DNA of 64,000 nt from Streptomyces collinus (GTDB lineage: Bacteria; Actinomycetota; Actinomycetes; Streptomycetales; Streptomycetaceae), in the NCBI RefSeq assembly GCF_031348265.1, contig NZ_CP133771.1, positions 930,001 to 994,000 on the forward strand, given 5' to 3'. The notes below the pieces were generated by a model. That model saw only the letters and a program-made list of their open reading frames with translations. It was not told where the DNA came from and did no database searches. Made by a program: the position numbers and the translations under genes. This document shows, in pieces, positions 16,789 to 26,756 of this stretch (positions within the stretch are counted from its first letter, which is position 1; the number at the start of each line of letters is the position of its first letter).

Positions 16789-17049
16789 GTGGCCGTCCCC
16801 TTTCGGTGGCCGCTTCTCCTTGGCGGGAAGCGGTGATTCCACTCTCGTGGGAGGCCGGTTAGCGCCCGTACAACCCTCGTGCAGCGCAGGAGAAGGACTG
16901 ATCCAAAACGCGGGACGCGGCCGGGTCCGGACCCTCGGCCGTCCGCGCTGCGGTGGTGGTGGACCATGGCGGGCACGCCGTCGGCCGGCCCGGTGGACCG
17001 GATCGGGGAGTTGCCGTTCGTCGGGTACTTCCGGACAGCACCCCTTCGT

Positions 17050-18318
17050 TCAGGACTGCACCGTGCCGCTCGCCGCACCGCTCGGCGCGGTCGTCGAGCC
17101 GGTCCCGAAGCGGATTCCCTTGGCCTCCTTGCCGAGCGCGCTCAGCAGGATCACCACGGCCAGGGTGGGCACGATGGTCCACGCCATCGCCGACGGGTAG
17201 CCGTGGCGCTCGGCGAGTGCCTCCTGGATCGGCAGGTTGAGTGCGGCGATCAGATTGCCGAGCTGGTAGGTGACGCCCGGGTAGAAGCCCCGCACGGCGT
17301 CCGGACTCATCTCGGTCAGATGCGCCGGGATGACACCCCACGCGCCCTGCACGCACACCTGCATGAGGAAGGACGACAGCATCAGCCAGCCGACGGTGGT
17401 CGACAGCACGAAGAACGGCACCACGACCAGGCCGGCGGCCGCCGCGATCATGATGGTCCGGCGGCGGCCCAGTCGCTCGGAGTAGGCACCGAGCACCACT
17501 CCGCCGATCATGGCGCCGATGTTGTAGACCACCGCGATCGCGATCGACGTGTTCGCCGACAGGTCGAGGCCCTTCTTCACGAAGGTCGGGTAGATGTCCT
17601 GGGTGCCGTGCGACATCCAGTTGAAGGCGGTCATCAGCGCGACCAGGTAGACGAAGCGCCGCAGCACCGCGGGGTTCCTGAACACCTGGTGCGCGGGGGT
17701 GCGGTTGAGCGCGACGCTCTTCTCCCACACCTCGCTCTCCTCCACCCTGCTGCGCACCCACAGCGCGACCAGGGCGGGCAGCAGGCTGAACGCGAACAGG
17801 CCGCGCCAGCCGAAGACGGGCTCGATGACGAAGAACGCCACGGCGGCCAGGAGATACCCCAGCGAGTAGCCGCTCTGCAGCAGGCCCGACCAGAATCCGC
17901 GCCGTTCGGTGGGGATCTTCTCCATGGCCAGGGCCGCGCCCAGACCCCATTCGCCGCCCATGCCGATGCCGTAGAGCAGGCGCAGCACCAGCAGCACGGT
18001 GTAGTCGGGCGCGAAGGCGCAGGCGAAGCCGACGATCGAGTAGAAGACGACGTCGACCATGAGCGGGACGCGGCGGCCCCGGCGGTCCGCCCACATGCCG
18101 AAGAGCAGGGCGCCGACCGGCCGCATCACCAGGGTCGCGGTGGTGAGGAAAGCCATGTCGGTGAGGGAGACATGGAAGTCGTCGGCTATCTCGCTGTAGA
18201 CGAGCACGACCAGGAAGTAGTCGAACGCGTCCATGGCCCAGCCGAGATAGGCGGCGACGAAGGCGTTGCGCTGGTCCTTGGTCAGACCCGCTGCCTGCCC
18301 TCTCACGGTTTTCAGCAC
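17050..18318 (-). CDS. MFS transporter, lactate/sialate-type (SHS/NanT-like)
   Basis: The 422-aa protein has 12 predicted membrane helices. [23 protein letters not shown] (helix 1) and [13 protein letters not shown] (loop 2-3) are characteristic of the metabolite:proton symporters that include lactate and sialic-acid carriers. [23 protein letters not shown] is the matching helix 4-5 motif. The start is the GTG at 18316-18318, with GGGAGG six bases ahead. It likely brings in a carboxylate substrate. It stands alone, with the carbonic anhydrase gene downstream and the MerR gene upstream, all on the same strand. Confidence 0.85.
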   Translation of the reverse strand: MLKTVRGQAAGLTKDQRNAFVAAYLGWAMDAFDYFLVVLVYSEIADDFHVSLTDMAFLTTATLVMRPVGALLFGMWADRRGRRVPLMVDVVFYSIVGFACAFAPDYTVLLVLRLLYGIGMGGEWGLGAALAMEKIPTERRGFWSGLLQSGYSLGYLLAAVAFFVIEPVFGWRGLFAFSLLPALVALWVRSRVEESEVWEKSVALNRTPAHQVFRNPAVLRRFVYLVALMTAFNWMSHGTQDIYPTFVKKGLDLSANTSIAIAVVYNIGAMIGGVVLGAYSERLGRRRTIMIAAAAGLVVVPFFVLSTTVGWLMLSSFLMQVCVQGAWGVIPAHLTEMSPDAVRGFYPGVTYQLGNLIAALNLPIQEALAERHGYPSAMAWTIVPTLAVVILLSALGKEAKGIRFGTGSTTAPSGAASGTVQS

Positions 18319-18413
18319 GGTGGCCTCCCGAAGTTCGCTGCCGACGCTAGGGACGCGACGACGGGAATCGGGCAAAGTGCGAGCCAGTTTTGGACCAAGA
18401 GCGTGAGGGCCCG

Positions 18414-18845
18414 TCAACGGCGGCCGGGCACCCGCCGTCCGGGCGAGGCGACACCGCCGGACGCCGCCGCGTCGATCAGGCGGCGGAAGGTGCCGCACTC
18501 CAGGTGGCTGGGTGCGGGGCAGGCGGCGGCATGCCGCAGGGAGTCGCGCAGGGCGCCCAGTTCGCGGATCCTGCGGTCCAGTTCGTCCGCCTTGGCGGAC
18601 AGCATCCGCCGGTCGATCCGCGGCTGCCCGTCCGGCGCGAACATCTGCGCGATCTCGTCGAGCGAGAACCCGGCCGTCCGCCCCAGCGCGATCAGTGCCA
18701 GCCGCTCCAGCACGCCGGGGTCGTACTGACGCCGCAGCCCGCGGCGGCCGGTCGAGGCGATCAGCCCCTTCTCCTCGTAGAAGCGCAGCGTCGAGGCGGG
18801 TACGCCTGCGCGGTGCGCCACTTCGGCGATGTCCAGGTCTGTCAT
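18414..18845 (-). CDS. MerR-family regulator
   Basis: A 143-aa MerR protein: the winged helix [25 protein letters not shown] at 5-29, the second wing [15 protein letters not shown], a coiled coil (about 80-105), and a short C-terminal part with two cysteines ([14 protein letters not shown]). The four-Cys iron-sulphur motif of SoxR is absent, so it is not SoxR. The divergent methyltransferase gene starts 77 bases away, and a palindrome of MerR type lies between them. The effector is unknown; thiols or metals are possible given the two Cys. Confidence 0.9.
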   Translation of the reverse strand: MTDLDIAEVAHRAGVPASTLRFYEEKGLIASTGRRGLRRQYDPGVLERLALIALGRTAGFSLDEIAQMFAPDGQPRIDRRMLSAKADELDRRIRELGALRDSLRHAAACPAPSHLECGTFRRLIDAAASGGVASPGRRVPGRR

Positions 18846-18849
18846 TGTC

Positions 18850-18877
18850 TTGACCTCAAGTCGACTTGAAGTAGAAC
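18850..18877. promoter_or_regulatory. MerR-type operator/promoter
   Basis: TTGACC (18850-18855) is followed directly by the perfect palindrome TCAAGTCGACTTGA (18856-18869) and then TAGAAC (18872-18877). The operator lies between promoter elements, as in MerR-family control. The spacing to TAGAAC is 16 bases, so the true -10 may be a few bases further right. Confidence 0.6.
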
Positions 18878-18922
18878 GCTGTCATCCCGTCCCGACGAAG
18901 GCAAGCAGAGGGAGAGACGAAG

Positions 18923-19774
18923 ATGGACGCCTCACGCAGGACCGACGACGAGCAGGCCGCCCGCTGGAACGGGCCGGCCGGCAACGCATGGGTGGATCTC
19001 CAGGAGCTGCTGAACGAGATGTTCAGGCCGTTCGAGGAGCTGCTCGTCGAGGCGGTGGCCGCCGAGCACGCGGGCAGTGTGCTCGACGTGGGCTGCGGCA
19101 CGGGCGGCGTCACCCGGGCCGTCGCCCGCAGGGCAGGTCACTGCGTCGGTGTCGACATCTCGGGGCCGATGATCGAGACGGCCCGGGCGCACGCCGAGCG
19201 GGAGGGCGTACCGGCGTCGTTCATTCAGGCCGACGCGCAGGAGTACGCGTTCGATCCAGGGGCCTTCGACGCCGTCGTCTCGCGCTTCGGTGTCATGTTC
19301 TTCAGCGACCCGGTGCGGGCCTTCGGCAATCTGCGGAGCGCGGTGAGGGACGGGGCCGGGCTGCGGTGCGTCGTGTGGCGGGGGCCCGGGGAGAACCCGT
19401 TCATGACGACGGCCGAACGCGCCGCGGCCCCGTTCCTGCCGGACCTGCCCGCCCGCCGGCCGGACCAGCCGGGCCAGTTCGCGTTCGCTGACCCGGAGCG
19501 CGTCCGCCGCATCCTGGCGGAGAGCGGCTGGGCCGGGATCGACATCCAGCCGGTGGACGTGGTCTGCGCCCTGCCCGAGAAGGACCTCGTCACCTACTTC
19601 ACGCGGCTCGGTCCGCTCGGCATGGTCCTGCCCGGGGCCGACGAGCGGACCCGGGCGGAGATCGTCGAGGCGGTCCGGCCGGCCTTCGACCCCTTCGTGC
19701 AGGGCACGGAGGTCCGCTACACCGCAGCCTGCTGGATGGTCTCGGCGCGGGCCGCCGCCGCGAAACTTTCGTGA
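18923..19774 (+). CDS. Class I SAM-dependent methyltransferase
   Basis: The 283-aa product is a Rossmann-fold methyltransferase. Motif I is VLDVGCGTGG at 53-62, the acidic residue after strand 2 is in VGVDISGPMI, and FDAVVSRFGVMFF is motif IV. The pattern RWNGPAGNAWVDLQ near the N-terminus occurs in UbiE/Methyltransf_11-like small-molecule enzymes. The substrate is unknown. GGGAGAGACGAAG precedes the ATG. It is divergent from the MerR gene and is the obvious target of that regulator. Confidence 0.85.
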   Translation: MDASRRTDDEQAARWNGPAGNAWVDLQELLNEMFRPFEELLVEAVAAEHAGSVLDVGCGTGGVTRAVARRAGHCVGVDISGPMIETARAHAEREGVPASFIQADAQEYAFDPGAFDAVVSRFGVMFFSDPVRAFGNLRSAVRDGAGLRCVVWRGPGENPFMTTAERAAAPFLPDLPARRPDQPGQFAFADPERVRRILAESGWAGIDIQPVDVVCALPEKDLVTYFTRLGPLGMVLPGADERTRAEIVEAVRPAFDPFVQGTEVRYTAACWMVSARAAAAKLS

Positions 19775-19825
19775 TGCCCGGCCCTCTTTTCCGATCGCCG
19801 GCGACCGGCGCATAGTGAGATCACG

Positions 19826-20536
19826 ATGACGCAGAAGAGAGCCTTGGTGGTCCGGGGCGGCTGGGAAGGGCACCAGCCGGTCGCGGCCACGGAACTGTTC
19901 CTGCCCTTCCTCCGGAGCAACGGGTACGCCGTCCGGGTCGAGGAGTCGACCGAGATCTACGCGGATGCCGCCGAACTGGCCGCCACCGACCTGGTCGTGC
20001 AGTGCGTGACGATGTCGGAGATCACGCGCGAACAGCTGGCGGGGCTGACCTCCGCGGTCGTGGCCGGGACCGGCTTCACCGGCTGGCACGGCGGCATCGC
20101 CGACTCGTTCCGCGCCTCCTCGGACTATCTGCACCTGGTGGGCGGCCAGTTCGCCACGCACCCCGGCAAGGAACCGTGCGAGCGCCGGGGTGCGGCGGAC
20201 GACAACTTCCTGCCGCACACCATCACGCTCACCGAAGCCGGCCGCGCGCACCCGGTCACCGCGGGCATCGAGGACTTCGCCCTGGACACCGAGCAGTACT
20301 GGGTGCTGCACGACGACCTCATCGACGTCCTGGCCACCACCACGCATCCCACCCGGCCGTGGCAGCCCTGGCACCGGCCGGTCACCTCACCGGCGGTCTG
20401 GACCCGCCGGTGGGGCGCCGGGCGGATCGTGGTGACGACACCGGGGCACAGTGTCGACGTGCTGGAGCACCCCCAGGTCCGCACCATCATCGAAAGGGGC
20501 ATGCTGTGGGCGACGCGCACCGCGTCGGGGTCGTAG
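19826..20536 (+). CDS. ThuA-like domain protein
   Basis: This 236-aa protein has the class-I-glutamine-amidotransferase-like ThuA fold. VVRGGWEGHQP at 8-18 is the start, GFTGWHGGIADSFR at 82-95 holds the central site, and TPGHSVDVLEHP closes the sheet. ThuA-type proteins convert glycosides to keto-sugars or act next to Gfo/Idh/MocA dehydrogenases in trehalose or other disaccharide use. Its 3' end overlaps the next gene by 31 bases, which implies coupled translation with such a dehydrogenase. A TAGTGA-type -10 lies 14 bases before the ATG, so its leader is short. Confidence 0.85.
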   Translation: MTQKRALVVRGGWEGHQPVAATELFLPFLRSNGYAVRVEESTEIYADAAELAATDLVVQCVTMSEITREQLAGLTSAVVAGTGFTGWHGGIADSFRASSDYLHLVGGQFATHPGKEPCERRGAADDNFLPHTITLTEAGRAHPVTAGIEDFALDTEQYWVLHDDLIDVLATTTHPTRPWQPWHRPVTSPAVWTRRWGAGRIVVTTPGHSVDVLEHPQVRTIIERGMLWATRTASGS

Positions 20537-21615
20537 GACTCGGCGTCATCTCCCGCGCGTACCTGGACACCCTCGCCGGCCATCCCGGGGTGCGCGTCAC
20601 CGCGGTCGCCGACCTCGACGCCTCTCGCTCGGCCGTGGCCGCCGCCGAACTGCCGGACGCCCGGGCGCTGTCGGTCGGCGAACTGCTGAGCAGCCCGGAC
20701 GTGGACACGGTGCTGAACCTGACCACCCCCGCGGCCCACGCCGGGATAGCCCTCGGGGGGATCCGTCACGGCAAGAACGTCTACGGGGAGAAGCCGCTGG
20801 CGGCGGACCTGGCGGACGCCCGGTCCGTCCTCAAAGCCGCCGAGCGCGCGGGCACCGCGGTGGGCTGTGCCCCGGACACCGTGCTGGGCACGGGCATCCA
20901 GACCGCGCGGGCAGCCGTGGAGGCGGGGAGGATCGGACGCCCCCAGTTCGCCTCCGCCGTGATGGTCACCCCGGGGCATGAACGCTGGCATCCCCACCCC
21001 GACTTCTACTACACGGCCGGCGGCGGCCCGCTGCTGGACATGGGGCCGTACTACCTGTCGTCCCTGGTCCACCTGCTGGGGCCGGTGCGTGCCGTGACCG
21101 GGGCGGCCGGGCGGCTGCGCGAAGAGCGCGTGATCGGTTCCGGGCCGCGCGCGGGCGAGCGCATACCGGTCGAGGTGGACAGTCATGTCTCCGGCGTGCT
21201 GGAGCACGTGAACGGGACGCTGACGACGCTCACGACGAGCTTCGACGGCGTGGCCACCACGGCCGCCCCGATCGAGGTGCACGGCGAGAGCGGCACCCTG
21301 TCGGTGCCCGACCCGAACCGCTTCGACGGCGAGGTGCGTCTCCACGCGCTGGGCGACACGAGGTGGCGGGCCCTGCCGGTGTCCGCGGGCTACGCGGACG
21401 GCTCCCGCGGCCTCGGACTGCTGGACTTCCTCACCGCCGACGCGTCGCGGGCACCGCGAGCCGACGGTGAACTCGCCCTGCACGTACTGGAGACGATGAC
21501 CGCGCTGCTGCGTTCGGCGGCCGAGGGACGCCGGATCGAGCTGACGACGTCGGCACGGGTGCCCGCACCCGTGCCTCTGACGGCCGCCGCCCAGTGGCAC
21601 GCATGGCCCGCCTGA
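20506..21615 (+). CDS. Gfo/Idh/MocA-family oxidoreductase
   Basis: A 369-aa NAD(P)-dependent sugar or inositol dehydrogenase-like protein. GVVGLGVISRAYLDTL at 8-23 is the Rossmann motif, YGEKPLAADL at about 92 carries the Glu-Lys-Pro signature, and GGGPLLDMGPYYLSSLVHLLGP at about 178 carries the conserved C-terminal-domain Asp-x-Gly-x-Tyr motif. The start is the GTG at 20506 inside the ThuA gene, preceded by AAAGGGG. The pair should act on the same sugar derivative. The gene ends two bases before the stop of the convergent ligase gene. Confidence 0.9.
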   Translation: MGDAHRVGVVGLGVISRAYLDTLAGHPGVRVTAVADLDASRSAVAAAELPDARALSVGELLSSPDVDTVLNLTTPAAHAGIALGGIRHGKNVYGEKPLAADLADARSVLKAAERAGTAVGCAPDTVLGTGIQTARAAVEAGRIGRPQFASAVMVTPGHERWHPHPDFYYTAGGGPLLDMGPYYLSSLVHLLGPVRAVTGAAGRLREERVIGSGPRAGERIPVEVDSHVSGVLEHVNGTLTTLTTSFDGVATTAAPIEVHGESGTLSVPDPNRFDGEVRLHALGDTRWRALPVSAGYADGSRGLGLLDFLTADASRAPRADGELALHVLETMTALLRSAAEGRRIELTTSARVPAPVPLTAAAQWHAWPA

Positions 21616-21617
21616 GG

Positions 21618-23096
<1,479 letters not shown>

Positions 23097-23165
23097 GTGC
23101 CCTCCTGCGCTCCTGCGGCGGATTCGTCCGCGCCTCAGCGGATGGTCTCGTCCCAGAGTCGCACC

Positions 23166-23194
23166 TTGTCCTCGACACCGCACCCACCTAGCCT
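23166..23194 (+). promoter_or_regulatory. Leaderless promoter for MFS gene
   Basis: TTGTCC (23166-23171), exactly 17 bases, then TAGCCT (23189-23194). The GTG start codon comes six bases later, so transcription should begin at or next to the start codon, giving a leaderless messenger. Confidence 0.65.
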
Positions 23195-23200
23195 GAGTTT

Positions 23201-24418
23201 GTGCCGCAAATAAACAAACCCCGAACGCACAAGGACGTGCCGGGCCACAGCGACTCCCTCACCCGGCTCCGGATCGCCCTCACCGTCTTCTTCGCCCTCG
23301 ACGGCTTCGTCTTCGCCGGCTGGGTCGTGCGCATCCCCGCCGTCAAGGCGCAGACCGGCGCCTCCGCCAGTGCCCTCGGCCTCGCCCTCCTGGGCGTCTC
23401 CGCCGGGGCCGTCGTCACCATGACCCTCACGGGGCGCCTGTGCCGCCGCTTCGGGAACCACCGGGTCACCGTCGTCTGCGCCGTCCTGCTCTCCCTGAGC
23501 GTCGCCCTGCCCCCGCTGACCCACTCGGTGCTCGCGCTGGGCCTGGTCCTGCTGCTCTTCGGAGCCGCGTACGGCGGGATCAACGTCGCCTTCAACAGCG
23601 CGGCCGTCGAGCTCGTGGCCGCGCTGCGGCGGCCGGTCATGCCGAGCTTCCACGCGGCGTTCAGCCTGGGCGGCATGGTCGGAGCGGGGCTGGGCGGGCT
23701 GGTCGCGGGGGTCCTCTCCCCCACGCGGCACCTGCTGCTGCTCACCCTCGTCGGCCTGGTCGTGACCGCAGTGGCGGGCCCCACGCTCCTGCGGCACGAG
23801 CCGCCGGCGCCTCCGGAGCGGGACCTGCCCGCCGAAGGCGCCCCGCGCCGTCCGGACCGCCGCACCCGGGGGCTGGTGATCGTGTTCGGCGTGATCGCGG
23901 GGTGCACCGCGTACGGCGAGGGGGCGCTGGCCGACTGGGGCGCCCTGCACCTCGAACAGGATCTGAACGCCTCGGCGGGGGCCGCGGCCGCGGGCTACTC
24001 CTGTTTCGCGCTCGCCATGACGGTGGGGCGCCTGACCGGCACGACGCTGCTGGAGCGCCTGGGGCGGACCCGGACCGTCGTCGCCGGCGGCACCATCGCG
24101 GCGGCCGGAATGCTGCTCGGCTCCCTCGCCCCCTCCCTCTGGGCGGCCCTCCTCGGATACGCGATCACGGGCATCGGCCTCGCGAACCTCTTCCCCGTGG
24201 CCGTCGAACGCGCGGGCGCACTCGCCGGCCCCGGCGGCGTCGCCACGGCCTCGACGCTCGGCTACGGGGGCATGCTCCTCGGCCCGCCCGCGATCGGCTT
24301 CATGGCGGACTGGTTCACCCTGCCCGCCGCGCTGACCAGCGTGGCGGTGCTGGCGGCGGTGGCGGCGGCCGTCGGCGCGCTGGTGGGGGCGGCTGCCCGG
24401 CGCACGGCCGGGGGCTGA
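23201..24418 (+). CDS. MFS transporter, FucP/YbjJ-like
   Basis: The 405-aa protein has about 12 hydrophobic helices. The N-terminal half shows FALDGFVFAGWVVRIPAVKAQTGASASALGLALLG, the pattern of the YbjJ/FucP-like branch often listed as putative sugar or drug carriers. GRLCRRFGNHRVT is the loop 2-3 motif, and a Pro/Arg-rich linker near 205-225 joins the halves. There is no Shine-Dalgarno sequence before the GTG; a -10 hexamer sits six bases upstream instead. Substrate unknown. Confidence 0.85.
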   Translation: MPQINKPRTHKDVPGHSDSLTRLRIALTVFFALDGFVFAGWVVRIPAVKAQTGASASALGLALLGVSAGAVVTMTLTGRLCRRFGNHRVTVVCAVLLSLSVALPPLTHSVLALGLVLLLFGAAYGGINVAFNSAAVELVAALRRPVMPSFHAAFSLGGMVGAGLGGLVAGVLSPTRHLLLLTLVGLVVTAVAGPTLLRHEPPAPPERDLPAEGAPRRPDRRTRGLVIVFGVIAGCTAYGEGALADWGALHLEQDLNASAGAAAAGYSCFALAMTVGRLTGTTLLERLGRTRTVVAGGTIAAAGMLLGSLAPSLWAALLGYAITGIGLANLFPVAVERAGALAGPGGVATASTLGYGGMLLGPPAIGFMADWFTLPAALTSVAVLAAVAAAVGALVGAAARRTAGG

Positions 24419-24520
24419 GGAGGAGACACGCTGCCAGGGGGGATGCCGGTGATGCTGGGTACCCGTGGCCACGCCCGTGGTGATCACCGGGCCGTACGAC
24501 GTGTACAAGGAGGCAGACCC

Positions 24521-25399
24521 GTGACCGAACAGCAGCACCCCGTCGAGCAGCACCCGACCCCGGAGTTTCCCTCCCAGGACCAGCCGCACCCGGGCTGGAC
24601 CGGCCCGATGGACCCGCCCCCGGACCACGGCGAGGAGTCGTACCGGGGCAACGGCAGGCTGGAGGGCCGCAAGGCCGTGATCACCGGCGGGGACTCCGGC
24701 ATCGGCCGCGCGGTCGCCCTCGCGTTCGCCCGTGAGGGAGCCGACGTGCTCTTCACCCATCTGGATGACGAGAAGGACGACGCCGCCGAGACCGCCCGGC
24801 TCGTCGAGGGGGCCGGCCGCCGTGCGGTGCCCGTCTCGTGCGACGTGCGGGAGGAGGAGAACTGCCGGGCGCTGATCGAGCGGGCCGTGGAGGAGTTCGG
24901 CCGGATCGACGTCCTCGTGAACAACGCCGCGTACCAGATGTCCCAGCCCGACGGCATCGAGGCGATCACCACCGAGCAGTTCGACCGGGTACTGCGCACC
25001 AACCTGTACGGGATGTTCTGGCTGTGCAAGCTGGCCCTGCCGCACATCCCGGAGGGCGGCAGCATCATCAACTCCACGTCGGTGCAGGCGTACAAGCCCA
25101 GTCCGCATCTGCTGGACTACGCGACGACGAAGGGCGCGATCGTCACCTTCACGCAGGGGCTGGCGCAGATGCTGATCGAGAAGGGCATCCGCGTCAACGC
25201 GGTGGCGCCGGGCCCGGTGTGGACGCCGCTGATCCCGGCGACCCTCCCGGACACCCGGACGTTCGGCGAGCAGGCCCCCATCGGACGGCCCGCCCAGCCG
25301 GCCGAGATGGCTCCGGCGTACGTCTTCCTCGCCTCCCAGGAGGCGTCGTACATCACCGCCGAGATCGTCAACGCGACGGGCGGGACGCCGCTGCCGTAG
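24521..25399 (+). CDS. Short-chain dehydrogenase/reductase, YghA-like
   Basis: A 292-aa SDR with an extended N-terminus rich in Gln, His and Pro (about 45 residues), typical of the YghA/general-stress SDR branch. The NAD(P) motif is TGGDSGIGRA. NNAAYQ, the catalytic Ser in INSTSVQAY and YATTK (Tyr-x3-Lys) are in place. The frame is open further upstream, but the GTG at 24521 has AAGGAGG at ideal distance. It stands alone between an MFS gene and a mycothiol-dependent enzyme gene. Confidence 0.9.
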   Translation: MTEQQHPVEQHPTPEFPSQDQPHPGWTGPMDPPPDHGEESYRGNGRLEGRKAVITGGDSGIGRAVALAFAREGADVLFTHLDDEKDDAAETARLVEGAGRRAVPVSCDVREEENCRALIERAVEEFGRIDVLVNNAAYQMSQPDGIEAITTEQFDRVLRTNLYGMFWLCKLALPHIPEGGSIINSTSVQAYKPSPHLLDYATTKGAIVTFTQGLAQMLIEKGIRVNAVAPGPVWTPLIPATLPDTRTFGEQAPIGRPAQPAEMAPAYVFLASQEASYITAEIVNATGGTPLP

Positions 25400-25463
25400 C
25401 CCCCGGGGCGGCCGCCGGAAATCACCGGGCTTCGAGAGCGCTTCATGCGGCAGACTCGGCGCC

Positions 25464-26192
25464 ATGGAGACCGCCGAGTTCCTTCAGGCACTGCAGACGG
25501 AAGGCAGGCTGCTGGCCGCGGCCGCCGAGGAGGCCGGGACCGACGCCAAGGTGCCGACGTGCCCCGGATGGCAGGTGCGCGACCTGTTGCGGCACACGGG
25601 CGCCGTGCACCGCTGGGCCGCCGCGTTCGTCGCGGAGCAGCTCACCGAGGGCCGTCCGCTGGTCGAACCCACCGACCTGGACGGCGCGGAGCTCGTGGCC
25701 TGGTACCGCGACAGCCACCGGCACCTCGTGAGCGCACTGGCCGGCGCCTCGCCCGACGTGGAGTGCTTCACCTTCCTGCCCGCGCCGTCACCGCTGGCCT
25801 TCTGGGCCCGCCGGCAGGCGCATGAGACGGCCGTGCACCGGGTCGACGCCGAGTCCGCGCGCGGGGGCAGCCCGACCGGCGTCACCCCCGAGTTCGCCAC
25901 CGACGGCATCGACGAACTGCTGCGCGGCTTCCACGCCCGCTCCAGGAGCCGGGTACGCACCCCCGAGCCGCGTGTTCTGCGGGTCCGCGCGGAGGACACC
26001 GGCGCGGTGTGGACGGTACGGCTGTCAACGGAGCCGCCCGTGACGACGCGGGACGCCTCCGGCGAGGCCGAGTGCGAACTGTCCGGTCCGGCCGAGGAGT
26101 TGTACCTGGCGCTGTGGAACCGGGCTCCGCTGCCGAACGCCACGGGCGACCAGGCGCTCGCCGCGCTGTGGCGGGAGGCGTCGGCGATCTGA
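25464..26192 (+). CDS. Maleylpyruvate isomerase-family, mycothiol-dependent-type protein
   Basis: A 242-aa DinB-like protein of the actinobacterial maleylpyruvate isomerase family (MDMPI). CPGWQVRDLLRHTGAVHRWAA at 33-53 and WARRQAHETAVHRVDAE at about 114-130 carry the histidines that bind metal in mycothiol-dependent S-transferases. The second half is the C-terminal SCP2-like domain (LSGPAEELYLALWNRAPL). The reaction of this member is unknown. It is transcribed with nothing else obvious. Confidence 0.85.
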   Translation: METAEFLQALQTEGRLLAAAAEEAGTDAKVPTCPGWQVRDLLRHTGAVHRWAAAFVAEQLTEGRPLVEPTDLDGAELVAWYRDSHRHLVSALAGASPDVECFTFLPAPSPLAFWARRQAHETAVHRVDAESARGGSPTGVTPEFATDGIDELLRGFHARSRSRVRTPEPRVLRVRAEDTGAVWTVRLSTEPPVTTRDASGEAECELSGPAEELYLALWNRAPLPNATGDQALAALWREASAI

Positions 26193-26277
26193 GCAGCCGC
26201 CGACGCGGGTCCACCGGTACATCGGTGCCGACCCCGACACCGAGATGACATGGACGGCGTACCTGCGCGGCAGGCGA

Positions 26278-26670
26278 TCAGCCGTCGGTGAGCATCCGCG
26301 CCAGCACCGCGCGCTGCACGGGAAGCACCTCGCCGTGCAGCGCGCGCCCCTTCGCCGTGAGGCAGACCTTCACGCCACGCCGGTCCTCGGAGCACATGCC
26401 GCGCTCGACGAGGCCCTCCTTCTCCAGCCGGGCGATCAGCCGCGACAACGCGCTCTGGCTGAGGTGGACCCGCTCGGAGATCTCCTGGACGCGGTAGGAG
26501 GGCGTGCCCTTCGGCGTGCGGCACCCGGCGAGGACGTCGAGCACCTCGAAGTCGCTGGCGCACAAACCGTGGCCGTGCAGCGCACGGTCGAGTTCGCACT
26601 GGGTCCGCGCGTGCAGCGCCAGAATGTCCCGCCACTGTTCCGCGAGCGCCTGCTCGGCCTGCTGAGCCAT
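26278..26670 (-). CDS. MarR-family regulator
   Basis: A 130-aa MarR protein: LCASDFEVLDVLAG, then the winged helix SYRVQEISERVHLSQSALSRLIARLEKEGLVER and the wing SEDRRGVKVCLTAKGRAL. The longer open frame begins inside the promoter; I prefer the ATG at 26668-26670 (MAQQAEQALAEQWRD), which gives the family's usual length. It is divergent from a DHA2-type efflux pump, and repeated ATGCAT palindromes lie between them, so it most likely represses the pump and itself. Confidence 0.9.
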   Translation of the reverse strand: MAQQAEQALAEQWRDILALHARTQCELDRALHGHGLCASDFEVLDVLAGCRTPKGTPSYRVQEISERVHLSQSALSRLIARLEKEGLVERGMCSEDRRGVKVCLTAKGRALHGEVLPVQRAVLARMLTDG

Positions 26671-26713
26671 GCGCCGCACCGTAACAGAGAACCGAGATTG
26701 TTGCACCTGAATT

Positions 26714-26749
26714 AAATGCATTTGCATCTCATGCATGCGCATGTAGTGT
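26714..26749. promoter_or_regulatory. MarR operator overlapping efflux promoter
   Basis: AAATGCATTT (26714-26723) and CATGCATG (26730-26737) are perfect palindromes, part of a run of GCAT repeats. A promoter for the pump overlaps them: TTGCAT (26722-26727), 16 bases, TAGTGT (26744-26749). The ATG follows seven bases later, so the messenger is leaderless or nearly so. Confidence 0.6.
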
Positions 26750-26756
26750 CCCGGGT

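Noticed and set aside
16923..16936. GGGTCCGGACCC palindrome between the carbonic anhydrase and MFS genes
   Set aside because: G+C-only 12-mers of this kind are expected often in this genome, and no promoter element is next to it.
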